From the NCBI GenBank assembly GCA_964245015.1, contig CAXTMA010000208.1, positions 1 through 7,566 of the forward strand: a stretch of DNA of 7,566 nucleotides. The letters are read 5' to 3'. Positions 1 to 6,300 of this stretch are shown here, piece by piece (the stretch's first letter is position 1; every line of letters starts with the position of its first letter). The translations under genes and the position numbers were made by a program. Under the pieces are notes generated by a model. It ran no database searches. It was not told where the DNA came from and saw only the letters and a program-made list of their open reading frames with translations. This DNA comes from RH-AL1 sp964245015. Its GTDB lineage: Bacteria > Pseudomonadota > Alphaproteobacteria > Rhizobiales > Beijerinckiaceae.

Positions 1-869
1 CGCTTGACCGCGCCCGCGCAGGTGAGCTTGGGGCAAGGGTCGTCGAGCCGGTCGTAGACGCGGAATCCGTGCTGAAAGGGGCCAAGCGTCCCGTCGGTGC
101 GGCGGTGGTCGCGCAGCGTCGAGCCGCCGGCGGCGACCGCTTCCAGCAGCACGTCGCGGATCACGGCGGCGAGCTTGCCGGCGCGGGCCGTGGGGGAGCC
201 GTCGCGCCGCGCCAGCGTGCCGGCCGCCCGCCGCGGCGACAGGCCGGCCCGGTGCAGCGCTTCGCAGACGTAGATGTTGCCCAAGCCGGCGATCAGCGAT
301 TGGTCGAGCAGGGCCGCCTTGAGCGGCGTCGCCCGTCCGGCAAAGAGCCGCGCCAGGGAGGCGCCGTCGAAGCCGTCGCCGAGCGGCTCAACCCCGAGGC
401 CGGCGAACATGGGATCGGTCAACATGGGGTCGGTGAACATGAGATCGGCGGCGGGCGCTTCGCCCGGCAGCAGCCGCATGAAGCCGAAGCGGCGAGGGTC
501 GTTGTAGACGACGCGCAGGTTGCCCGACAGGGTGAAGACCACGTGATCGTGGCTCGCCCGCGTCGAGCGGGGATGGTGGAAGATGCCGGGCAGTTCCACT
601 TCGTCGGGTCGGGAGCCGTTCTCGATGCGGAACGAGCCGGACATTCCCAGGTGCATCACCAGCACCGCGCCGTCGTCGAGCCGCGCCGCCAGATATTTGG
701 CGCGGCGATCGAGCGCCTCGACCCGCCGGCCGGCGAGGCGGCCGGCGAAGTTCTCGGGAAAAGGAAAGCGCAGGTCGGGACGGCGCTGTTCCACGGCGAT
801 CAGCGTCGCGCCGACAAGAACGGGCGCCAGGCCGCGACGCACGGTTTCGACCTCGGGCAACTCGGGCAA
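1..869 (-). CDS. mutM: Formamidopyrimidine-DNA glycosylase (Fpg/MutM), 3' end cut by window edge
   Basis: Base-excision-repair bifunctional glycosylase/AP lyase that removes oxidised purines such as 8-oxoguanine. The translation begins (L/M)PELPEVETVRRGL, the family's N-terminal signature; Pro2 (the nucleophile after Met removal) and Glu3 are catalytic. Other family marks are Lys58 in RRAKYL, MHLGMSGSF near residue 77, DPRRFG at 124-129, and GLGNIY with Asn198 leading into the helix-two-turn-helix region. GSTLRD and FQHGFRVYDR (about 249-274) precede the first zinc-finger cysteines, Cys279 and Cys284. 289 residues are visible; about 25-30 (the second cysteine pair) should lie beyond position 1. 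The start must be TTG at 869-867: the frame is closed by the corA stop at 921-923, no ATG or GTG lies between, and the next TTG would delete the catalytic Pro. No clear Shine-Dalgarno sequence is seen. It lies 51 bp downstream of corA on the same strand, so co-transcription is likely. Residues 142-156 form a repeat expansion. Family assignment is very secure. Confidence 0.96.
   Translation of the reverse strand, partial: MPELPEVETVRRGLAPVLVGATLIAVEQRRPDLRFPFPENFAGRLAGRRVEALDRRAKYLAARLDDGAVLVMHLGMSGSFRIENGSRPDEVELPGIFHHPRSTRASHDHVVFTLSGNLRVVYNDPRRFGFMRLLPGEAPAADLMFTDPMLTDPMFAGLGVEPLGDGFDGASLARLFAGRATPLKAALLDQSLIAGLGNIYVCEALHRAGLSPRRAAGTLARRDGSPTARAGKLAAVIRDVLLEAVAAGGSTLRDHRRTDGTLGPFQHGFRVYDRLDDPCPKLTCAGAVK
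406..450. repeat. Three tandem copies of a 15-bp unit inside mutM
   Basis: Copies lie at 406-420 (aacatgggatcggtc), 421-435 (aacatggggtcggtg) and 436-450 (aacatgagatcggcg). Each differs from its neighbour at only two to four positions. The unit is five codons long, so the reading frame is kept. On the coding strand it gives a DLMF-TDPML-TDPMF series at about residues 142-156, just before the conserved GLGVEPL motif. It is best explained as slippage or duplication in a surface loop between the N-terminal domain and the helix-two-turn-helix domain. Confidence 0.9.
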
Positions 870-920
870 GGGGTCAGGTTCCGGTGGCGGGTTCCGCCGA
901 TATGGGGAAGATCGAGGGCG

Positions 921-1907
921 CTACCACCACCCCTTGATCTTGAACCAGATGGCCGGGAGCAGCCCGCTGATGGTGATCACGATCAAACCGTAGGCATAGC
1001 CGTACGACCAGTCCAGCTCCGGCATGGTCTTGAAGTTCATGCCGTAGAGCGAGGCGAAGAAGGTCGGCGGGATGCCCACCACCGAAACGACGGTGAGCAC
1101 GCGGAAGACGTTGTTCTGCTCGATGTTGGCAAGGCCGAGCACGGTGTCCAGCATGAACTGCGTCTTGTTGGCGAGGTGTTCCTCGAACTCGCGCAGCGAA
1201 CGGGTGTCCTGGCCCAGCGTGTCGAGGCGCGCGCCGAAGTCCGGCGTCATCCATTCGCGCCCCTTGCTGTTGAGGAAAGGCACCATCCGGCTCAGGCCGA
1301 GCAGGCTTTCGCTGACCTTGGAAAGCAGGTCGCCGTTGGCGCCGACGCTGCGCAGCAGCTTCGCCAGCGCCGCATTGGTGCGCTGCGGCCGTCCGCTCCC
1401 GCTTGATCCCAGACCTCGGGTGAAGACCTGATGCGACATGGCATCGAGGTCGCCGCCGATCCGTTCCAGCACGTCGGCGAGCTGGTCGGCGATCATCTCC
1501 AGGATGGTCACGGTGGCCCCCAGGCCGCCACCGGACAGCTCGCCCTTGGCGCAGGTCTGGTGCGCCAGGGTTTCAAAGGACGCGAGGTGGGCGTAGCGGA
1601 CCGTCGCCAGGCGGCTGCGGTTGAGCACGAAGCCGATCGGCGTGGCGCGGGGGAAGCCGTCGGCGTCCTTGGCCGAGGCCGGCATGCTCATGAACAGGCT
1701 CGATCCTTCGCTGGACAGGCGCGAGGATGCCTCGATTTCCGACAGTTCGGCCAGCGTGGGAATGCGCGTGTCCATCGCCCGCCTGAGGTGGTCAAGCTCG
1801 TCGGGCGTCGGGTCGTAGGCGTCGATCCAGTTGACCTCGTCGGGGACGGCCGCCCCCGGCGCGACGGCGACGGCTTTCTTCAGTCCCGATCCGTAGAACG
1901 TCAGCAT
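921..1907 (-). CDS. corA: CorA-family magnesium/divalent cation transporter
   Basis: Inner-membrane channel for Mg2+ (in some relatives Co2+, Ni2+ or Zn2+), acting as a homopentamer with a large cytoplasmic funnel. The protein has 328 residues, normal for the family. The soluble alpha/beta domain covers about 1-240, followed by a long helix (about 225-285) that leads into the pore. The hallmark YGMN is at 288-291, in the sequence YGMNFKTMPEL, between transmembrane segment 1 (about 267-287) and segment 2 (about 303-322). The chain ends in the basic/aromatic tail KIKGWW, as expected for a CorA C terminus in the cytoplasm. The start is set at ATG 1907 (MLTFYGSGLKK). A GAAAGGG stretch about 10-16 bases upstream could serve as a rather distant ribosome-binding site. 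The frame stays open upstream to about 2222, but that part is Pro/Arg-rich and looks non-coding. It is probably first in an operon with mutM. Cation selectivity cannot be read from the sequence. Confidence 0.95.
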   Translation of the reverse strand: MLTFYGSGLKKAVAVAPGAAVPDEVNWIDAYDPTPDELDHLRRAMDTRIPTLAELSEIEASSRLSSEGSSLFMSMPASAKDADGFPRATPIGFVLNRSRLATVRYAHLASFETLAHQTCAKGELSGGGLGATVTILEMIADQLADVLERIGGDLDAMSHQVFTRGLGSSGSGRPQRTNAALAKLLRSVGANGDLLSKVSESLLGLSRMVPFLNSKGREWMTPDFGARLDTLGQDTRSLREFEEHLANKTQFMLDTVLGLANIEQNNVFRVLTVVSVVGIPPTFFASLYGMNFKTMPELDWSYGYAYGLIVITISGLLPAIWFKIKGWW

Positions 1908-1928
1908 CGCGGGGTCGCCCTTTCGCCG

Positions 1929-1954
1929 TCCCGGCCCGGGAGGGTGGGCACCCT
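1929..1954. repeat. Two adjoining GC-rich inverted repeats upstream of corA
   Basis: TCCCGG-C-CCGGGA (1929-1941) is a perfect inverted repeat. It is followed directly, sharing base 1941, by AGGGTG-GG-CACCCT (1941-1954). Both lie 22-47 bases upstream of the corA ATG on the minus strand, in the probable corA leader. They could be protein-binding operators or tight RNA hairpins affecting corA expression. The loops (1-2 nt) are too short for stable RNA stems without opening some pairs, which slightly favours DNA sites. Their function is unknown. Confidence 0.45.
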
Positions 1955-1972
1955 TTAGCCCATCGGCACAGG

Positions 1973-1997
1973 GGAACAGATGTTTATGCCCGACGTT
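1973..1997 (+). promoter_or_regulatory. Predicted EcfG-type general stress response promoter
   Basis: The -35 element GGAAC (1973-1977) and the -10 element CGTT (1994-1997) are separated by exactly 16 bases. This matches the consensus GGAAC-N16/17-CGTT known for the alphaproteobacterial extracytoplasmic-function sigma factor EcfG, which is controlled by the PhyR/NepR partner-switch. It points toward the small membrane-protein gene whose ATG is at 2081. Transcription would start near 2003-2006, giving a leader of about 75 bases. No competing sigma-70 promoter is obvious. Confidence 0.72.
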
Positions 1998-2012
1998 GAG
2001 TCGGCGTCCCAT

Positions 2013-2040
2013 GCAAATCCGTCCAAGCAAATCCGTCCGC
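2013..2040. repeat. 14-bp tandem duplication in the leader of the 2081 gene
   Basis: Two direct copies begin with GCAAATCCGTCC, at 2013-2026 and 2027-2040. They are identical over the first 12 bases and differ in the last two. They lie just downstream of the predicted stress promoter, in the expected untranslated leader. They could be a simple slippage product or a paired binding site. Confidence 0.7.
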
Positions 2041-2045
2041 GGGCC

Positions 2046-2069
2046 GGATCGTGGGTCGGATCGTGGGCC
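2046..2069. repeat. 12-bp tandem duplication next to the ribosome-binding site
   Basis: GGATCGTGGGTC (2046-2057) is followed directly by GGATCGTGGGCC (2058-2069), with a single difference. It abuts the GAGG ribosome-binding site (2070-2073) of the gene starting at 2081. It follows the 14-bp duplication after a gap of 5 bases, so most of the predicted leader is made of two different tandem duplications. Confidence 0.75.
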
Positions 2070-2080
2070 GAGGCGAATCA

Positions 2081-2452
2081 ATGAGTTCTGACGACATGAA
2101 GAGTGCGGCCTTGGATGCTGCTGGGTCGGCCAGATCGTCGGCGCACGATGCGGCCGGCAGCGCGGCGAACCAAGCCTCGTCGGCCGCTTCGCAGGTGGCG
2201 GATCAAGCGAAAGGGGCGGCATCCACCGTCAGCCAAGCGGCGGGCGACATGCTTGGCCGGGCCAAAGAACAGGTGCAATCCTTGTCGGATAACCTGCCGG
2301 GCAGCGCGTCCGATGCCTACCAGAGCGGGCAGCGCGCCCTGTCGCAGGGTGGCGGCCATGTCGCCCGGCAGGTGGTCAAGCAGCCGATCGAAGCCCTGCT
2401 CCTGGCCGGCGCCATCGGCTACCTTGTCGGTTGGGCGACAAGCCGCAGCTAA
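2081..2452 (+). CDS. Small Ala/Ser-rich membrane-anchored protein, ElaB/YqjD/DUF883-like
   Basis: 123 residues. Residues about 1-90 are rich in Ala, Ser, Gln and Asp, with repeated small-residue heptad-like stretches (DAAGSA, NQASSAASQ, DQAKGAAS). They are probably an extended amphipathic helix or a disordered segment. Residues about 103-119 (PIEALLLAGAIGYLVGWAT) form one hydrophobic segment with a GxxxG-like pattern, followed by SRS at the C terminus. This layout, a helical cytoplasmic part with a C-terminal anchor, is that of ElaB/YqjD/DUF883-type proteins, some of which bind ribosomes at the inner membrane in stationary phase. That function is not shown here. The start is ATG 2081, with GAGG at 2070-2073 seven bases upstream; an in-frame GTG at 2051 has no such site. 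It lies about 75 bases downstream of the start point predicted for the stress promoter. The family name is an inference from composition and topology. Confidence 0.85.
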   Translation: MSSDDMKSAALDAAGSARSSAHDAAGSAANQASSAASQVADQAKGAASTVSQAAGDMLGRAKEQVQSLSDNLPGSASDAYQSGQRALSQGGGHVARQVVKQPIEALLLAGAIGYLVGWATSRS

Positions 2453-2513
2453 CTCCTGCCAGCCTCGTACGTTGGCACGTGGATTCATAACAGGTCGTCA
2501 TCAGGAGATGGTC

Positions 2514-2792
2514 ATGAACCGAGCGGTCTGCTCCAGCACCGAGCTGCAGGGCATCTGTCTTCGTTCGCTTAAAGCATGTCCCGGGTTCGAACATGTCAGC
2601 GAAATCCTGATACAACCACGCGAAACCCTGGAAGGTGGCACCAACTGGACGCTGGCGGCCGTGCGACCGCGCGTGAGCAACAACGTGCTGCGTGCCGCTC
2701 GCGGCACGATCGAGATGCTGCAAACGACCTACGAGTTGATGGCGAGTGAGATGGCCGCGCGGCCGGCTCGGAGGGTTGTGGGCGTCCGCTGA
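2514..2792 (+). CDS. Small conserved-looking protein of unknown function (92 residues)
   Basis: No function is recognised. The start is ATG 2514, with AGGAG (2503-2507) six bases upstream. An in-frame ATG at 2508 directly abuts AGGAG and is too close. The predicted protein is soluble, with no signal peptide or membrane segment. An N-terminal helix (about 8-22, ELQGICLRSLKACPG) is followed by a beta-like stretch (HVSEILIQ), the sequence GGTNWTLAAVRPRV (about 41-54), a C-terminal helix (about 56-80) and a basic tail. The pattern of N-terminal helix, NW-hydrophobic-AA strand and helix ending LQTTYEL resembles small uncharacterised proteins I recall from Hyphomicrobiales. It lies 61 bp after the 2081 gene with no strong terminator between, so both may share the stress promoter. 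Coding status is well supported by the ribosome-binding site and codon usage. Confidence 0.75.
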   Translation: MNRAVCSSTELQGICLRSLKACPGFEHVSEILIQPRETLEGGTNWTLAAVRPRVSNNVLRAARGTIEMLQTTYELMASEMAARPARRVVGVR

Positions 2793-2825
2793 CCCGCCGC
2801 TCGCCAGTCGCCAGGCCGGCATCAC

Positions 2826-2842
2826 GCCGGCCGCTGGCCGGC
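2826..2842 (+). terminator. Candidate hairpin terminator after the small-gene pair
   Basis: GCCGGCC (2826-2832) and GGCCGGC (2836-2842) form a perfect 7-bp GC stem with a 3-base loop, 34 bases after the stop codon at 2792. No T-tract follows, so it is not a classical intrinsic terminator. It may act as an RNA 3'-end stabiliser or pause site. Confidence 0.35.
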
Positions 2843-3009
2843 ACCGGCAAAACGGGTTGCTGGAGCTTCGTCGCGACGAACCGCTGCCCTGGCAGCGTCC
2901 CAGCTCGGACGGCCTGCCGCCGGCATGTCATTTCACAACATCGGGCATATGGGAGATTGTGCGGGATCATCGCGTCCGGATAGGTTCTCGCGATCCGGGG
3001 GTGAATGCC

Positions 3010-3270
3010 ATGGTCAAGCCAGATGTGAACGAGACGGCTGCGAGCGTGACCGTCTCGACCAGGCCGACACGCCTGCGCACCAGCGACGGCCGCGTGGCAT
3101 CCGGCGCGCGTCCGCTCGCCCCCTCTGCCGACCGTCACCGAGCAGCGGCTCCCCCCGCCGGGGCTCATGCCGCCCACCACCTCATCAACGAGGAAGCGAC
3201 ACCTGGGGCCGGGGTCCTTTCCAGCCATCTGCCCGGCTCGGGACGGGAAGTGGACGGCGGAGCCGGGTGA
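3010..3270 (+). CDS. Doubtful small ORF (86 residues), hypothetical
   Basis: Starts at ATG 3010 (MVKPDVNETAASVTV), preceded by a GGGGG run at 2997-3001 that could weakly act as a ribosome-binding site. The first 30 or so codons have the high third-position GC typical of real genes here; later codons are less regular. The product would be soluble, Ala/Pro/Arg/His-rich and low in complexity, with no known motif. It could be a real short gene, a gene remnant, or chance in GC-rich DNA. It is listed only because it is the best coding candidate in this gap. Confidence 0.2.
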   Translation: MVKPDVNETAASVTVSTRPTRLRTSDGRVASGARPLAPSADRHRAAAPPAGAHAAHHLINEEATPGAGVLSSHLPGSGREVDGGAG

Positions 3271-3332
3271 ACGGGCCGACGGCGCAACCCACCGGTCAAG
3301 AGCTGTCGGATCACGCCTCCGAGCCGGTTTTC

Positions 3333-3356
3333 GCGAGGTTGCTCCCGCAAGGTCGC
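3333..3356 (-). terminator. Imperfect hairpin just downstream of the PKS stop
   Basis: GCGA (3333-3336) pairs with TCGC (3353-3356) and TTGC (3339-3342) pairs with GCAA (3347-3350). A GG/GG internal mismatch separates the two stems and the loop has four bases. It begins 14 bases after the PKS stop codon on the minus strand. No T-run follows, so termination activity is uncertain. Confidence 0.25.
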
Positions 3357-3369
3357 CCGATCAGGCCGC

Positions 3370-6300
3370 TCAGTCGAGAAGGCCCTTCATGGTCCGACTT
3401 CTGGCATGGACGGCCTCGGCCGCCTGCTGGAGCCCGGCCTCGTTGATGGCGATCTCGCCCACGGCCTCGCTGCCGAGGTGGCGCTGGATCATCTGCCGGG
3501 TGATCGCCTCGTCCTCGCTGAGCGTTCCCGTGGCGAGACCAATGATGTGGTCGGCCAGTTCGTTGACCGAGAAGCTCGATGCGGTGGCGGTCAACGGTGC
3601 ATTGAGGATGAAGCGATCCTCCAGGCCGAGCGCCAGTTCGACCGCCATCAACGAGTCGAGACCGATTTCCGAGAGCGGCACCGTGCGCGCCACGTCCTCG
3701 CGGGGGAGCCGCAGCACGCGGGCGATCTCGTCGACGATGAGACCGCTGATGACCTTGCGGGCCTCGTCCGGTGACTGGCTCGCCACCATGGCCGCGATGT
3801 CGATCTTTTCCTTGTCGCTCGACGCCACCTCGTCCTGCCCGGCGAGCTTGCGATAGGCCGGCGCCTTCAACACGTTCAGGTGCTGGCGCGCGGCCGACCA
3901 GGTGATCGGCGCGATGGCGACGACGGCGTCCTCCGGGCTCGTCGAAGGATTGCCGAGCACGCCGCCCATCAGGCGCAGCGCATCCTGCGCCATCATGCCC
4001 TTGATGCCGACGCGGCTCGCCAGAGCGTCGCGCATCGCGCCGGTGCGGGCGAGAACGCCGACGTCCTCGATCGCGCCCCAGGCCACGGCGAGGCCGGGAA
4101 GTCCGGCGCGGCGGCGGCGGCGGGCGACGCCTTCGAGGTAGCCGTTGGCGGCGACATAGGCCGCCTGACCTGGGTTTCCGATCAGCGTCGTCGCCGAGGA
4201 ATACAGGACGAAGTAGTCGAGCTTGAGGTCGCCCGTGAGCCGGTCGAGGTTGTCGGCTCCGGCAACCTTGGGCGCCAGCACCCGCTCAAGCTTCTCGAGC
4301 GTCAGATTGGCGATCATGGCATCATCGAGCACCATGGCGGCGTGGATCACGCCGCCGAGCACCGGCAGGTCCCGGCCGAAGCGGGCGAACAGTCTGGCGA
4401 GCGCCGCCTTGTCAGCGACATCGAGCGCTTCGGAGCGCACGCGCACGCCGGCGGCCGTGAGCGCGGCCAGCGCTTCCCCGGCCTCGTCCGAAGCCGGGCC
4501 GCTGCGCCCGACCAGCATGATGTTGCGCGCCCCCTTGGCGGCGAGCCACTGGGCGGTGGCCATGCCGAAGCCGCCGAACCCGCCGGTGATGAGGTGCATC
4601 TTGTCGGCGGACACGTGGAAGCTGTGGCGCGGCCGACCGCTGACGTCGGCGAGGTCGGGCGGGCGCACGACCAGCTTGCCGACGTGACCCGACTGCTGCA
4701 TCAGGCGGAAGGCTTCCACCGTTTCCGCCGCCTCGAAGACGCGGTAGGGCAGCGGCACCAGGTCGCCCGACGCGAAGAGGCGCATCACCGCCCGCATTAG
4801 CAGCCGGCTCGTCGAAGGCTCGTCGATGAGCAGCTGGTCGAGATCGACGCCGAAGTACGACAGGTTGCGCCGGAACGGCCGCAGGCCGATGTGCGTGTTG
4901 GCGACGTAATCGCGCTTGCCGAGCTCCACGAAGCGGCCGAACGGGCGCAGGATGTTGATGGACCGCTCCATCGCCTCGCCCGACAGGCTGTTGAGCACAA
5001 CCGCGACGCCCTCGCCGGTGACGCGCCGCACATCCTCGGCGAATGCGCCCGAGCGGCTGTCGAAGGCGTGCTCGGCCCCCAGCGCGGTCAGCAGGGCACG
5101 GCGTTCGGGCGAGCCGGCGGTGGCGATCACCCTGGCCCCGCGCCAGCGGGCGATCTGGATCGCCGCCAGCCCGACGCCGCCGGCGCCGCCGTGGATCAGC
5201 ACCCACTCGTTGGGCTTCAGCCGGGCACACAGCATCAGCGCGTGATAGGCGGTGAGGAATGCGACGGGGATGGTCGCCGCCATCTCGAAGGACAGATCGT
5301 CGGAGATCGGCGACACCACCGAGGCGGCCGTGGTCACATGGGTCGAGAAGGCGTTCTTGGCGAAGGCCATCACCCGCATGCCGGGCTTCAGCCCCTTGAC
5401 GCCGGGGCCGACCCGCTCGACGCGGCCGGCGCATTCGAGGCCGAGCGTCGGTCCGGCGAAGCCGTGCTCCAGGATCTCCTCCGGCAGCAGCCCGAGGCCG
5501 AACATGACGTCGCGGAAGTTGAGGCCGATCGCCTCGACGGCGATCTCGACCTCGTTGGACTTGGGGGCCTGACGCCCGATCGCATCCCAAAACAGCCGGT
5601 CGATGCCGGATCCTTCGCCGCGCTTGAGGCGCGCCGCGTCGGCATGGGTGTCACGCCTGGGCGCGCGCGCATCCTGGGTACGGCCGCCCTGAGCCCGGTT
5701 CAGCCCGCGCTCGTGAGTCGCCCCCATCTCGAAGCGCAGCACCCGAGTGGTGCCGTTGTCCAGAACGATCTCGGTCTCGTCGGTGCCCGACAGCACCAGG
5801 TCGCGCAAACGCTCGGCCAGCATTTCGGGGCGGATCGCCGGGGCGACGTCGATGCGGCGGATATCGAGGGTCGGCACCTCGTTGGCGAGCGTCCGGCTGA
5901 AGGCCCAAAGACCGGCGGCGACATCGGCGGCGCGGTCGCTCGACGCCTCGATCGCGCCCGACATCACCAGCCACAGCACGGTCGGCTTCGAGCCGAGGGC
6001 GTCGGCGATCCGCTTCAGGTTCATGCATTGGCGCGTCAGGCTCTTCACCGGAGCGAGGCCGGCGTCAGCCCCCTGCACGTCCGAAACGGGCGCGTTGGCG
6101 AAGACCACGGCGAAGACCGGCGCTTCGCCGAGGCGATCAGCGTCGATCTCGCCGTCGAGAAGGATCGAGACGTGCAGGCCTGACGAGGCGAGAAGCGTGG
6201 CGAAGGCGGAGGTCGGCTGGGCGTCGCCGTCGCCGACGATCAGCGCGGTGCCTGCGCCGTTCCAGATCCGCCGCTCGGCGTCGACCTGCGCGCTCAGCAG

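Larger units (their letters stand above)
2793..3369. other. Convergent intergenic region without a confident gene
   Basis: This 577-bp stretch lies between the 92-residue gene (plus strand) and the PKS (minus strand). Long open frames cross it on both strands, but their translations are Arg/Pro/Ala-rich, lack recognisable motifs and overlap one another, as expected for GC-rich non-coding DNA. It contains the GC hairpin at 2826-2842, an 8-bp inverted repeat CCCGGCTC/GAGCCGGG (3232-3239 and 3260-3267), a broken hairpin at 3333-3356 and one doubtful small ORF starting at 3010. No RNA gene or mobile-element end was recognised. Confidence 0.6.

Noticed and set aside
877..896. Two GGAAC motifs on the minus strand before mutM as possible EcfG -35 elements
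   Set aside because: Neither is followed by CGTT at 16-17 bases, so they do not form an EcfG promoter.
69..1406. Long plus-strand open frame (445 residues) opposite mutM and corA
   Set aside because: The translation is Arg/Gly/Ala/His-rich without motifs. The opposite strand encodes two clearly recognisable proteins, so this is an antisense shadow of GC-rich coding DNA.
1908..2222. N-terminal extension of corA to about 433 residues
   Set aside because: The extra 105 residues are Pro/Arg/His-rich, unlike CorA, and would overlap the divergent gene at 2081 and its promoter. ATG 1907 gives the normal family length.
2103..2513. Upstream extension of the 92-residue gene through the 2081 gene
   Set aside because: The frame is open, but the translation there is Arg/Pro-rich and antiparallel to known composition. 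AGGAG at 2503-2507 places the start at 2514, and the 2081 gene in another frame has its own ribosome-binding site and a membrane segment.
4412..5590. Second long minus-strand frame (392 residues) inside the PKS
   Set aside because: It is a shifted frame of the ER and KR region with an Arg/Ala-rich, motif-free translation. The PKS frame itself is unbroken, so there is no frameshift.
4891..6183. Long plus-strand frame (430 residues) opposite the PKS
   Set aside because: It is an antisense shadow rich in Gly, Arg, His and Gln, with no domain and no credible ribosome-binding site context.
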